Positions 1 through 8,957 of a DNA stretch of 64,000 nt are shown piece after piece. Within the stretch, counting starts at the first letter, position 1. Each line of letters starts with the position of its first letter. The notes beneath the pieces are model-generated. The model was not told the DNA's origin. It saw only the letters and a list, made by a program, of their open reading frames with translations, and ran no database searches. Origin of the DNA: JAAYCI01 sp964371725 (lineage in GTDB: Bacteria; Bacillota; Clostridia; Oscillospirales; Ruminococcaceae); NCBI GenBank assembly GCA_964371725.1, contig CAYJNQ010000006.1, positions 32,956 to 96,955 of the forward strand, written 5' to 3'. Position numbers and translations under genes: made by a program.

Positions 1-1332
1 ATTTTGTACGAACATGTGGTGCGAGAATATGAGAGTTTGATTTTGCTGAGTGAGGAGCTGAAGCGCCGCGGATACACGGTGGAGATTCGGCAGTTGCTCG
101 ACCGCAAAAAACTGAAATATTTCACATGGAAAAAACCGCGTGTTTTGGTGGCCAGCAATCTCTACGACAACGAGGGGCTGAACAGCCATGTATACAACAA
201 TGTGGGCAAGCTCAACAAAGTGGTGAACTTGCACTGGGAGCAAATGCTCAGCGATACGCAGGAAGCGGAAAGTTGGTTCAATTTTAATGGAAATGCGAAG
301 AAGTGTGTGCAAACCTGCTGGGGGGAAGCCACGCGAGAACGCCTGATTCAAAATGGGGTTCCGCCACACAATGCGCCCGTTACAGGCGCTGTGATGATGG
401 ACTTTTTGCGGCCGGAGTTTGAGGGATACTATCGCGACAAGGCGGATTTGTGCAAGCAATATGGGCTGGATGCAAAACGTCCACTGTGTCTGTACATCTG
501 CTTTTTTGGCTATGACTCCATGGGCGAAGACGATGTGCGAGAGCTATCGGAAATGGCTTTAACCGATTTTAGCGAATTCGCCCGCATCAACCGCGAGAGC
601 ATGAAAGACACTCTCGCCTGGTTCGACCGCTACCTCAGTGAACACAAGGACGTGCAGCTTGTGTATCGTCGTCACCCAAGCGAATGGGGTAGCGAGCCAC
701 TGAAAGCTTTAGAAAAAAAACACAAGGGATTCCACGTTATTTTTGCCGACAGTGTGAAGCAGTGGGTGCGGGTGGCCGATACGATTTGCATTTGGATGAG
801 CACAGCCGTGGCCGAGGTGTATTTTGCGGGAAAGAATTGCCATATTTTGCGCCCCGGGCACATTCCGCATGAGTTTGACCCCGTGATTTACAAAGATGCG
901 CGCTATGTGGAAAGCTATGAAGAACTGCTTTGGGCCGCCAATAACAAAGAGCCGGAATTTCCGATAAAAGCCGATGTTATAGAAAGGTATTTTGATAAAA
1001 GTGAGGTGCCATCTTATATTCGTATGGCAGACCTTCTGGAAAAAGTTCTCAAAGAAGAGCCGCAAGACCGCCCGTTCAGCGAGGGATACAAGCCCCATTT
1101 CAATCTTCTGAAATTCTGTGCCCTGCTGGGTGTGCACCTGTTTTCCGCTTTGCGGTTCGACCCCATTCGCCTTAAAAAATTCGCTCCGGGTTTTGCACAG
1201 TTTGCCAGCCGGATATACGGGTATATACAAAAGGCCAAAATCTCCGAAAGGGAAGAGGAACAACTACAAAAACGCATTGCACCGTATGTGCAAAAAATGG
1301 GGGAGCAATGGGCGGAAAGAACACAAAAGTGA
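1..1332 (+). CDS. Surface carbohydrate biosynthesis protein (5' partial)
   Basis: The reading frame is already open at base 1, so the true start lies upstream; about 443 residues are visible. The N-terminal YEHVVREYESL, followed by a region reading VNLHWEQ and a late STAVAEVYFAG stretch, resembles the surface carbohydrate biosynthesis proteins related to CDP-glycerol glycerophosphotransferases, which have a GT-B-like fold. The YRRHPSEWG segment fits the phosphate/nucleotide-sugar binding part of that fold. The protein has no transmembrane segment and is probably cytoplasmic or peripheral. A Wzx-like flippase follows 39 bases downstream, which supports a role in making a cell-surface polymer. 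The exact donor and acceptor cannot be told from sequence. Confidence 0.6.
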   Translation: MLYEHVVREYESLILLSEELKRRGYTVEIRQLLDRKKLKYFTWKKPRVLVASNLYDNEGLNSHVYNNVGKLNKVVNLHWEQMLSDTQEAESWFNFNGNAKKCVQTCWGEATRERLIQNGVPPHNAPVTGAVMMDFLRPEFEGYYRDKADLCKQYGLDAKRPLCLYICFFGYDSMGEDDVRELSEMALTDFSEFARINRESMKDTLAWFDRYLSEHKDVQLVYRRHPSEWGSEPLKALEKKHKGFHVIFADSVKQWVRVADTICIWMSTAVAEVYFAGKNCHILRPGHIPHEFDPVIYKDARYVESYEELLWAANNKEPEFPIKADVIERYFDKSEVPSYIRMADLLEKVLKEEPQDRPFSEGYKPHFNLLKFCALLGVHLFSALRFDPIRLKKFAPGFAQFASRIYGYIQKAKISEREEEQLQKRIAPYVQKMGEQWAERTQK

Positions 1333-1371
1333 CACAATGAAACGGTAAAATAAATCAGAAGGAGACAGCCT

Positions 1372-2838
1372 ATGCCGGCCGCACCAAAACATGAAAGCGC
1401 CGAGGGCTTCATTGCCTCGGTGCTCAAATACTCGGTCTCCACGGTTATCAGCTTTGCCCTGTTCGCGTTGGCGGTGCTTTTGGGCAACTATCTCGTGCCA
1501 AACCAGGATGTATATGGCGAAATATCACAATTTTTAGGGGCTACCAACACCTTGATGACCATTGCCATATTTGGCCTTGACCAAAGCTATATCCGCTTTT
1601 GCTATGAGCCGCCGGGCAAGGTGAGCGGCGAGGGTTTGTTTCGCTTGTGTCTGTATCTGTCGGTTTCTGTGCTGTTTGTGGGGGCGCTTATTTGCTCCTT
1701 GTTTTTCGCAGGCCCCTTGTACGAGCTGTTCAGTTTCCGCTTGCTTGGTGCAGAGGCAGTTCCGCTTGTGTTTTTGAACACCTTATTTTGGATGATTGCG
1801 CGATATTTCTATGTTTTATATCGCATGGAACAAAACATCTTGCTCTACACGCTCACGGCCATTTTGATGAATTTTTTCAATAAGGTGTTTTATTTGTTTG
1901 GGGCTTTCTTTGAAAACCAACTATTCGGGATGGTGCTGTTTTCTCTTTTGGGGCTTGGAGGGTTTGCCTTGTTTTGCCTGGCCAGCCGCCGTAAATTGAT
2001 TTTACCCCAAAAGGGAGAACCGCTTGGCACGGCCATTCCGGCTGCCCTGCCATATGGCCTTGCGGTGGCGCCCACAGCGGTGTTGGTAACGCTAAACTAC
2101 ACGGTGGGGGCGGCCTATGTGGCCTCCTCGATATCGGGGGACGCACGCGGGGTCTATTCCTATGGCTTCCAGCTTTCCAACATTGTAACGGCCATCCAGC
2201 TGGGGTTTGCCTCCTTTTGGGGTGCCTATATGTATGCAAACTACAAAACCCAGCAAGCACGCATTCAGAAAGTGCATGATATTCTAAATTTTATCGTGCT
2301 CGTGTTCTTTTGTGTTCTGGTGGCACTGGAGGACCTCATCTTTTTGATTTTGGGAAACTATGCCGATGTATTGCCTATTTTCCCACTGATGATGCTCGGG
2401 GCCGTTTTTACGGTGCTGTGTGAAACCACGACATATGGCAACACCATTGCCAAAAAACCGATTTTTGACACCTTGGGCAATGCGCTGTCCATTTTATGCA
2501 ATTTTCTTTTTTGCGTTCTGCTTATTCCGGCTTTCGGGCTTGTGGGCGCAGCGGCGGCACTTGCACTTGCAAACCTTGCCATGTACCTATTTCGCACGGG
2601 CTTTGGCCAACATTTTTACAAAACCGTGCGCTATCCTGCCAAATCAACCCTTGCCGTGGGGCTTTCCATGGTTTTGGCCGTGCTGGCCACGGCGTGGTAT
2701 GCGAATTTTACGCTCAAATTGCTTTTCTGTGTATTGGCAATATGTGTATACTGTTTGTTGTACAAGATAGAAATGAAACGTTGTGTAAAACTAGGGGTCT
2801 CCTTTTTGAAAAAATTGTTTTTGAAAGGGAAAAAATGA
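1372..2838 (+). CDS. Wzx/MATE-type polysaccharide flippase
   Basis: The 488-residue protein is almost entirely hydrophobic, with about 12-14 predicted membrane segments beginning near residue 15, and ends in a short Lys-rich tail. Length, topology and an N-terminal SVISFALF-like helix pattern match the oligosaccharide flippase (Wzx, MVF superfamily) group that moves lipid-linked glycans across the cytoplasmic membrane. The ATG is preceded by AGAAGGAGA. It lies just downstream of a carbohydrate biosynthesis gene and probably shares its transcript. The substrate is unknown; a teichoic-acid-like or capsule repeat unit is the obvious possibility. Confidence 0.75.
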   Translation: MPAAPKHESAEGFIASVLKYSVSTVISFALFALAVLLGNYLVPNQDVYGEISQFLGATNTLMTIAIFGLDQSYIRFCYEPPGKVSGEGLFRLCLYLSVSVLFVGALICSLFFAGPLYELFSFRLLGAEAVPLVFLNTLFWMIARYFYVLYRMEQNILLYTLTAILMNFFNKVFYLFGAFFENQLFGMVLFSLLGLGGFALFCLASRRKLILPQKGEPLGTAIPAALPYGLAVAPTAVLVTLNYTVGAAYVASSISGDARGVYSYGFQLSNIVTAIQLGFASFWGAYMYANYKTQQARIQKVHDILNFIVLVFFCVLVALEDLIFLILGNYADVLPIFPLMMLGAVFTVLCETTTYGNTIAKKPIFDTLGNALSILCNFLFCVLLIPAFGLVGAAAALALANLAMYLFRTGFGQHFYKTVRYPAKSTLAVGLSMVLAVLATAWYANFTLKLLFCVLAICVYCLLYKIEMKRCVKLGVSFLKKLFLKGKK

Positions 2839-2844
2839 TATACT
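2815..2844 (+). promoter_or_regulatory. Possible sigma-A promoter for the 2930 gene
   Basis: TTGTTT at 2815-2820 and TATACT at 2839-2844 are separated by 18 bases, overlapping the end of the flippase gene. The -35 is a weak match, so this is tentative. Confidence 0.3.
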
Positions 2845-2929
2845 ATTTTTGTGCAAAGGGAACTTTATTGGCTAAGAGAGGGTGCCAACGATGGCACGAA
2901 AGAGACAGAATCAGAATCGGTGATATATT

Positions 2930-3934
2930 ATGACCAACTTTTATTTTCAAGAGCTGATGCAAGAGCTGGGGTTTCATCCTGTGGACACAGTGGCGATGGG
3001 TGTTTATAAAGAGTGGCCGCTTACAATTCGTTTAAAAGAAAATCAGCTGGAGCTGCGGATTGCGGTTCCCACACAGGCAAAAGCGTGCTTGAAAAAGCTG
3101 AAAGAAAAAGAATTGGAGCACATCACCTGGTCTTTCGAAAAGGATACAGAACCGCAGATGGGATATGTGCTTGTGGCAGATATGCAGATGCCAAGCGATT
3201 TTTATGTAAAAAGTACGGTGCACACAGCGCTGTCGGCGGTGGTTTTGTGCCTTGAACAAGGCAATTATACGCCGCAAACGACCTGCGCGCTGTGCACGGG
3301 GGCCTCTTGTGAGGGCTGGGCGTATGTAAACGAAGAGTGTAGGGCTGTGCATCGCCACTGTCTTTCAAACAAGCTTAGCTTGCCGGAACAGGATGTGACC
3401 ATAAAACAAAAGACATATGGTAGCTACTGGAGGGGCATTTTGGGTGCGTTGCTCGGCGCTACGTTGGCGGCTTTGCCAAACTGGGCGCAAGCCTTGTCGG
3501 ATGCTTCACTCAATCAAATTTTATACATATTCTTGCCATTTATGGCAGTTTTGCTGTATCGATTGTTTCGAGGAAAAGCGAACTTGGCCGTGGCCGGGAT
3601 TTCCGTTTTGCTCGCCTCTTTTTTGGTGACATTTGGCATGGAGCTTATCTGGTTTTGGGTGGTGGCCACGGAACAAGCAGGGCGCAACATCAGTTTTGCT
3701 GAAACAACAAGCCTTTACTTTGAGTTGTATACAATGCGGCTGGGCTTTATCAACATGGCGCCAAGTTTGTTCTTTATGATTGTTGGGTTTTTTCCATCAG
3801 CCATTTTGTTAAGACGATATGTGAGCGCCAATACGGTGTCGGAACAGCTGGTAAGAGGAAGTAAATTTGTTAAAAATAGTGCATTTTCTATAGAAGAAGG
3901 AAAATCAGTATCATGGGAAAATAATGCAGAATAA
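2930..3934 (+). CDS. Unknown membrane protein with a Cys/His cluster
   Basis: The 334-residue protein is not recognised by name. Residues 1-115 are soluble. Near residues 118-143 there is a cluster CALC...C...C...H.HC that could bind a metal as a small treble-clef or LIM-like knuckle. From about residue 160 come four or so membrane segments, the first beginning GILGALLGATL, a glycine pattern also seen in uncharacterised Clostridia membrane proteins. The last 35 residues are polar. The ribosome site is weak, and the ATG overlaps the TGA of a 32-codon upstream reading frame. Metal binding is inferred from residue spacing only; membrane topology is seen directly. The next gene is sppA. Confidence 0.7.
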   Translation: MTNFYFQELMQELGFHPVDTVAMGVYKEWPLTIRLKENQLELRIAVPTQAKACLKKLKEKELEHITWSFEKDTEPQMGYVLVADMQMPSDFYVKSTVHTALSAVVLCLEQGNYTPQTTCALCTGASCEGWAYVNEECRAVHRHCLSNKLSLPEQDVTIKQKTYGSYWRGILGALLGATLAALPNWAQALSDASLNQILYIFLPFMAVLLYRLFRGKANLAVAGISVLLASFLVTFGMELIWFWVVATEQAGRNISFAETTSLYFELYTMRLGFINMAPSLFFMIVGFFPSAILLRRYVSANTVSEQLVRGSKFVKNSAFSIEEGKSVSWENNAE

Positions 3935-3993
3935 GCAACATATATAGAAAAAATCCGAGAATTAAATCAAAAAAATTCAAAGAGGTAATAAAA

Positions 3994-5397
3994 ATGAAGG
4001 ACTATGAGCAGAACCAACAAGGAACAAATGAGAATGAATATGCGCAACATTTGCAAGGAGACGGGCAGGGTTTAAAAAACGAAGAAATTCAGCCGAACAT
4101 GCAAACTGAATATACGCAAAAATGGCAAGATTCGCAACATTTTCAACAAAGTTGTGCGCCTGCAAACACCGCGTATACAACACCGGAAAACCAGGGGGAC
4201 AATTTCGCGGTACAGCAAACTGCCTATACAGAGACACAGCCATGGCAACAAGCGCAATCGACACAGCATGAAAACCCCGGCGCGGCGGGATATTTTGAAA
4301 ACACGCCCAATCCCGCATACACAGCAGCGCAAACACCCCTGCCGGCAGGCACGGTGGCTTACTATATCCCCGAACAGAAACCCGAAAAGAAAAAAGGAAA
4401 AAGCGCTGCCAAGATTTTACTTATAATCGTGGCCTGTTTTGTTGCGTTTGGCATTTTATCCTCTTTGGTGCTGGGCATGTTTGTTCTGGTTGGGTTTAGC
4501 TCCTTTGGCAGTGGCGCGGGTGGGTTTTCTATGTTGTCGGCGCCACCTACAGACAGCTTTTCCGTGATTGATGTGCAAGGGGAGATTTCGTCCACTTCCT
4601 ATACATACAATCATGATGCGACTTTGAGCTATATCGATTCGCTTATTGAAACAGAAAATGACAAAGGGATTTTGCTGTTTATGAATACGCCCGGCGGCGG
4701 CGTGTATGAAGGGGACGAACTTTATCGCGCTTTACAGCGATACCGCGAGGAAACAGGACGGCCGGTTTGGGTGTATATGGGGCAAATTTGTGCCTCGGCA
4801 GGCTACTACATCAGCGCGGCCGCAGACAACATCATGGCAAACCCAAACACCACAACCGGTTCCATCGGGGTGTATATTGCGCTGCAAGATGTGAGCGGTT
4901 TGTATGATATGCTGGGCATAGAAACCGTTTTAATCAGGTCCGGCGACAATAAAGGAACGGGCATTGCCGGCGTGCCGATTACAGAGGAGCAAGAGGCCAT
5001 GTACCAAGCTCAGGTGGATGAATATTTCGATAATTTTGTGAATGCAGTGGCAACGGGGCGCAAGATGAGTTATGAGCAAGCGCTTACACTTTCGGATGGC
5101 AGCATTTACACAGGCAACATGGCGCTGGAGAATGGTCTTGTGGATGAATTGGGCGATTGGGACGACCTGCTGGCCCGGTTCGAGGAGGAGCTGGGGGCAA
5201 CGGCCTATTATCCGAATCTGTCAGAACTCAGCTATGTTAACCAGGTGTTTGGCGCATTGCAAAGCATCATGCCGCAAAGCGATGCACAGGCGATTTTAAG
5301 CCGCATGGATTCTTTGCCGCAGGGCGTTCCGTTGTCCTATGCAGAAGAACTTGCCGATTTGGTGCAGCCAATTCGTTTGGAAGAATCGGTGAGGTGA
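3994..5397 (+). CDS. sppA: Signal peptide peptidase SppA (S49 family)
   Basis: This membrane-bound serine protease degrades leftover signal peptides and other membrane-embedded peptides. Residues 1-130 are a Gln/Asn/Thr-rich, probably disordered cytoplasmic region. One membrane helix lies near residues 140-168, followed by the S49 domain. The catalytic Ser is in ICASAGYY (Ser268) and the general-base Lys in SGDNKGTG (Lys320). The 52-residue spacing equals that of Bacillus subtilis SppA, so this is the short single-domain Gram-positive form with an unusually long N-terminal tail. The ribosome site is GAGGT. hflX starts 4 bases after the stop, so the two are probably co-transcribed. Confidence 0.9.
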   Translation: MKDYEQNQQGTNENEYAQHLQGDGQGLKNEEIQPNMQTEYTQKWQDSQHFQQSCAPANTAYTTPENQGDNFAVQQTAYTETQPWQQAQSTQHENPGAAGYFENTPNPAYTAAQTPLPAGTVAYYIPEQKPEKKKGKSAAKILLIIVACFVAFGILSSLVLGMFVLVGFSSFGSGAGGFSMLSAPPTDSFSVIDVQGEISSTSYTYNHDATLSYIDSLIETENDKGILLFMNTPGGGVYEGDELYRALQRYREETGRPVWVYMGQICASAGYYISAAADNIMANPNTTTGSIGVYIALQDVSGLYDMLGIETVLIRSGDNKGTGIAGVPITEEQEAMYQAQVDEYFDNFVNAVATGRKMSYEQALTLSDGSIYTGNMALENGLVDELGDWDDLLARFEEELGATAYYPNLSELSYVNQVFGALQSIMPQSDAQAILSRMDSLPQGVPLSYAEELADLVQPIRLEESVR

Positions 5398-5401
5398 AAT
5401 T

Positions 5402-6688
5402 GTGCGAGATGAACAGAGAGACGAGCAGATAGATGAGCTTTTGGAAGAACGGGTGCTGCTTTTTGGGATAGACAGTGGCGAGTATGATGCAGAGCAAAGT
5501 ATGGGCGAGCTTGCGGCCTTGGCGTTAGCCGGTGATATGCAACCCGTTGCAGAGATTTTGCAAAAAAGACAGCGGCCAAATGGTGCTACCGTTTTGGGAA
5601 GTGGACGGCTTGAGGAGGCAAAGGCGCTGTGTGAGCAGTTGGAAGTGGTGTGTGCCGTTTTTGACGGAGAACTGAGCGGAAGCCAATTGCGCAACATCTC
5701 AAAAGCACTCTGCGTTCCGGTGATAGACAGAACCATGTTGATCTTGTCAATTTTTAAAAAAAGAGCGGTAACCCGAGAGGGAAAAACGCAAACGGAACTG
5801 GCCACATTGGAATATCGCCTGCCGCGCTTATCCGGGCTTGGTGAGTCCATGTCACGCCAAGGTGGCGGTGGTGCAGGCGGTGGCGGTGCGCGTCGTGGTG
5901 GCGGAGAAACACAGCTGGAGTATGATCGCCGCTATATCCGCGGCCGCATTTCCATTTTAAAAAAGCGCTTGGCAAGCATGCAAGGGCAAAGAGAAGAAAC
6001 ACGCAAGGCACGAGAAAAAAGTGAAGTGCCACTCGTGGCCCTTGTGGGTTATACCAATGCCGGAAAATCCAGCTTGCTCAATGCACTGACAGGAAGTGAA
6101 ATTGCAGCGGCAGACCGTTTGTTTGAAACCTTGGATCCGACGGCGCGTCGCCTGCATTTGCCAAGTGGGCAAGAGGTGGTGTTGGTGGACACCGTGGGCT
6201 TCGTATCTCGCCTACCGCATAAATTGGTGGAGGCATTCAAAAGCACCTTGGAAGAGGCATGCTATGCCGACTTACTTTTGCAGGTTTGTGATGCCTCAAG
6301 TGAGCAAACCCAAGCGCAACTGGCTGTTACAGATGAGGTTTTGAACTCACTGAAAGCAAACGGGCGTCGGCTTACGGTGTATAACAAGTGTGACAAAACG
6401 ACAAATTTTAACACAGATAAAGAAGATTCATATGCGGTTAGTGCTATAACAGGGCAAGGGCTTGATGGGCTTTTGCAAGGCGTGGAACAGGCGTTGGAAG
6501 ACAGAGTGCGGGTTTTGGCTCTGCAAATTCCCTACGACAAACTGGCGCTGGCGGATGTGGCGAGAAAGCACGGAACGGTGCTGGAAGAAAGTTATGAAAA
6601 TGAATATGTGGCTTTAAAAGTGTGTGTGACAGCAAAAGTGGTGCATTTGTTTGTAGAATATCAAGTGCAGAATGAGCCTGTGAAATAA
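5402..6688 (+). CDS. hflX: Ribosome-associated GTPase HflX
   Basis: HflX splits stalled or stressed 70S ribosomes using GTP. The 428-residue protein has the N-terminal HflX domain (about 1-205), then the G domain with Walker A GYTNAGKSS near 215-223, DTVGF (G3) and NKCD (G4), and a short C-terminal domain. A GTG start at 5402 follows the sppA stop by 4 bases. The family linker before the G domain, usually GGGIGTRGPGET-like, is here expanded into a longer, almost pure glycine stretch ending GGGETQLE. The gene ends in an AT-rich intergenic stretch with a strong hairpin. Confidence 0.93.
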   Translation: MRDEQRDEQIDELLEERVLLFGIDSGEYDAEQSMGELAALALAGDMQPVAEILQKRQRPNGATVLGSGRLEEAKALCEQLEVVCAVFDGELSGSQLRNISKALCVPVIDRTMLILSIFKKRAVTREGKTQTELATLEYRLPRLSGLGESMSRQGGGGAGGGGARRGGGETQLEYDRRYIRGRISILKKRLASMQGQREETRKAREKSEVPLVALVGYTNAGKSSLLNALTGSEIAAADRLFETLDPTARRLHLPSGQEVVLVDTVGFVSRLPHKLVEAFKSTLEEACYADLLLQVCDASSEQTQAQLAVTDEVLNSLKANGRRLTVYNKCDKTTNFNTDKEDSYAVSAITGQGLDGLLQGVEQALEDRVRVLALQIPYDKLALADVARKHGTVLEESYENEYVALKVCVTAKVVHLFVEYQVQNEPVK

Positions 6689-6749
6689 AACCCAAAAAAC
6701 AGGATAAACAATGATGATAGATGAAATCACAAAATAAAAATATGAATAA

Positions 6750-6801
6750 GATGAAAAAGGCATATTATTAGAATTGGCATTCTGATAATATGCCTTTTCA
6801 T
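6750..6801 (+). terminator. Hairpin downstream of hflX
   Basis: Long inverted repeat: AAAGGCATATTATTA at about 6756-6770 pairs with TGATAATATGCCTTT further right (one mismatch), extended on both sides by ATGAA/TTCAT. It can end hflX transcription, although only a short U-run follows. Confidence 0.6.
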
Positions 6802-7075
6802 CTTACTGAAGGTAAGGCAAAAATAATCATAGAAAAAAGCAATAAATGGCAAGACAATGAAAAGACATTAAAGTTATAAGAAATAGAAATATGCAATCGA
6901 AAACCATAATATTTCAGAAAATAACAAAGAATAAAATATATATAAATAAAATTATGTTAAAAATGAAAAAATTCAAATCTCGGTGAAAAACTGTGACAGA
7001 TACCAAGGGCGTGCAGGGTCATAAGCTTGGTGCAAATGAAAATTGGTAGACGGGGATGGTTTTATGCGCACAATG
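6802..7075. other. AT-rich intergenic stretch without a gene
   Basis: Between the two convergent hairpins lie about 270 very A-rich bases. No start codon with a ribosome site opens a credible frame. A short ACCAAG...CTTGGT repeat sits near 7008-7036, but no known RNA family is recognised. Confidence 0.5.
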
Positions 7076-7112
7076 AAAAGGCTACTTTAAAATTGCTTTA
7101 AAGTAGCCTTTT
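7076..7112 (-). terminator. Rho-independent terminator of the FliD-like gene
   Basis: A perfect 16-bp stem (AAAAGGCTACTTTAAA pairing with its complement at 7097-7112) has a 5-base loop, and the stem itself supplies a U-run on the minus strand. It lies 20 bases after the minus-strand gene. Confidence 0.85.
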
Positions 7113-7131
7113 GAAAATACGGTATTCAGTT

Positions 7132-7932
7132 TTATATAAGCATATTCATCATGAGGCCGGCTGCCATGTTGTTTAAGCCGTAGGCACCACCTTGCCGGAA
7201 AGAGTCGTACATTTCGCGGAAAGGATTTTCCTCTTCCACGCTTTTGATGTTGACAAGGTCGTTTGCCACAAGGTCTCTGGCCGAGGTGTTGAGCCCATAT
7301 TGCGCATACTTATAGGTCGTGTCGGCAATACCGCCGAAACCGCCGAGAATGTCGCGATAGAGTTCTTGGCTGCCCTCGCCGGAGTCTTGCAGCGCCGAAG
7401 TCATTTGCTCTGCGTCCAGCGCCAAGGTTCCGTCATCATTCATGGAAAGGCCGATTAAAGCCATGCTCTCCTCGGGAGCCGGGTCTTGCACCATGCGCGC
7501 CAGTTGCTTCATAACGCCGGGGCCGCGTTCGGCATTGTCGTTCAGCAGTTTCACAGTCTGATTGTATTGGTCAACAAAGCTTTGCACAGAGTCCACGGTT
7601 TCCTTCACGGTTTCCTCTGTAATTTGGCCACTGCTGTCGCGCAGGGTTTTGTCCAGGTTGTCAAGGCGCAAAGCATTGGCCGACTGGGACAATTCGCTTA
7701 AACTCTTGGTGTAAGAGTCAAGGAAATTGGCCGTGTCTTTCGTCAAGGTGCTTACTTGCTCCTTGTTGGAGGTATACTGGCTTTGTAGATCGGCGGCTTG
7801 TGTGGTGGCCTCTTTTTGAGCAGTGGCAAAATCGAAAATAGAAGAGGTGCTTTGGGTGGTAAACCCACTCATAGAATAAGGGCTTAAGTAAGAACTGAGA
7901 TAAGATTCCATGCCAACGGTCATGTTGTCCAC
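7132..7932 (-). CDS. Orphan FliD-like (flagellar cap) domain protein
   Basis: The 266-residue protein is Ser/Thr/Gln-rich and helical. The segment VQSFVDQYNQTVKLLND (about 115-131) and the later LIGLSMNDDGTLALD (about 158-172) match the C-terminal domain of FliD, the flagellar hook-associated cap protein. The usual N-terminal D0/D1 and IN motif are missing, so it is about half normal length. No other flagellar gene is near. It starts MDNMTVGMESYLSSYL and has no signal peptide. A role as a surface or secreted FliD derivative is possible; flagellar assembly cannot be assumed. The family call rests on these two motifs. Confidence 0.55.
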   Translation of the reverse strand: MDNMTVGMESYLSSYLSPYSMSGFTTQSTSSIFDFATAQKEATTQAADLQSQYTSNKEQVSTLTKDTANFLDSYTKSLSELSQSANALRLDNLDKTLRDSSGQITEETVKETVDSVQSFVDQYNQTVKLLNDNAERGPGVMKQLARMVQDPAPEESMALIGLSMNDDGTLALDAEQMTSALQDSGEGSQELYRDILGGFGGIADTTYKYAQYGLNTSARDLVANDLVNIKSVEEENPFREMYDSFRQGGAYGLNNMAAGLMMNMLI

Positions 7933-7994
7933 GTCCTTTCAATTCAATCGGAAAACGTCGGTATCATTTAGGATGTTTTGCGTGTATGTTATGC

Positions 7995-8888
7995 CTATTT
8001 TGAATCGTCTTTTATCACTTCGCTCAAACTACCCACCAAGCCGGCCAAATTTTGAATTTCGCTTGGAATAATCAATTTGGTGGCTTGACCGTCGGCAACA
8101 TACTGCAAAGCCTCAAGGCTTTTGAGCTTTAAAACATTTTGCGAGATGTTGGCGTCGTTGAGCAGGCGAATGGCCTCGGCGGTGGCCTGTTGCACGCTCA
8201 AAATGGCTTGAGCCTCACCGTCTGCCTCGCGTATGCGTTGCTCGCGCACGGCATCTGCACGTAAAATGGCACTTTCCTTTTCGCCCTCGGCCACCAGAAT
8301 CGCACTGCGTTTTTCGCCCTCGGCCCGCAAAATAGATTCACGTCTTTGGCGCTCTGCCTTCATTTGCTTTTCCATTGCATCTTGAATTTCAGACGGAGGC
8401 AAAATGTTTTTCAGTTCCACACGGTTCACCTTGATGCCCCACTTATCGGTGGCTTCATCCAAAGTGGCCGTGATTTTTGTGTTGATAACATCGCGGCTGG
8501 TCAAGGTGTGGTCAAGCTCCATTTCGCCAATGATGTTGCGCAAGGTGGTGGCGCACAGGTTTTCAATGGCGGCCAGCGGGTTTTCCACGCCATAGGTGAA
8601 AAGTTTTGCGTCCGTTACCTGAAAAAACACAACGGTGTCAATTTGCATGGTCACATTGTCGCGCGTGATAACCGGCTGCGGGCGGAAATCCACCACTTGT
8701 TCTTTTAAGGACACCTTTTTGGCAACGCGATCTAAAAAAGGAAGTTTGACGTGCATGCCGGCCTGCCAGGTGGAGAAATAAACACCCATTCGCTCGATGA
8801 CATAACATTTCGATTGGGGCACAATTTTGACATTGGCGAACAAAATAAGTAAAGCCAGCAATACCAAGGCGGCGATAACAATGTACAT
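7995..8888 (-). CDS. SPFH/band 7 (stomatin-like, QmcA-type) protein
   Basis: Stomatin-like proteins form oligomeric membrane scaffolds and partner with NfeD. The preferred start is the ATG at 8888, with GGAGG five bases upstream, giving 297 residues. Residues 1-20 are a membrane anchor, followed by the band 7 domain (PQSKCYVIERMGVY, LPFLDRV) and a long charged coiled coil containing repeated EGEK and AEGE elements (about 175-240). The C-terminus has a hydrophobic patch. It is downstream of, and co-oriented with, an nfeD gene 69 bases away, the classic nfeD-stomatin pair. A role in membrane microdomain organisation is inferred from the family. Confidence 0.88.
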   Translation of the reverse strand: MYIVIAALVLLALLILFANVKIVPQSKCYVIERMGVYFSTWQAGMHVKLPFLDRVAKKVSLKEQVVDFRPQPVITRDNVTMQIDTVVFFQVTDAKLFTYGVENPLAAIENLCATTLRNIIGEMELDHTLTSRDVINTKITATLDEATDKWGIKVNRVELKNILPPSEIQDAMEKQMKAERQRRESILRAEGEKRSAILVAEGEKESAILRADAVREQRIREADGEAQAILSVQQATAEAIRLLNDANISQNVLKLKSLEALQYVADGQATKLIIPSEIQNLAGLVGSLSEVIKDDSK

Positions 8889-8957
8889 AAAGCCCTCCAA
8901 AGAAACAGAATTTTGAAACCGTGGGTGTAGCAAAGCTGCACTGTGAAAAGAAAATGG

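Noticed and set aside
2835..2933. 32-codon frame overlapping the start of the 2930 gene, a possible leader peptide
   Set aside because: No ribosome site and no recognisable composition; it reads on from a shadow frame of the flippase gene.
5296..5850. 184-codon minus-strand frame across sppA/hflX
   Set aside because: It lies opposite well-supported coding frames, with no start signal; it is a shadow frame.
6940..7060. tRNA-like or small-RNA segment with GGTAGACGGGGATGG
   Set aside because: It cannot be folded into a cloverleaf and lacks the T-arm consensus.
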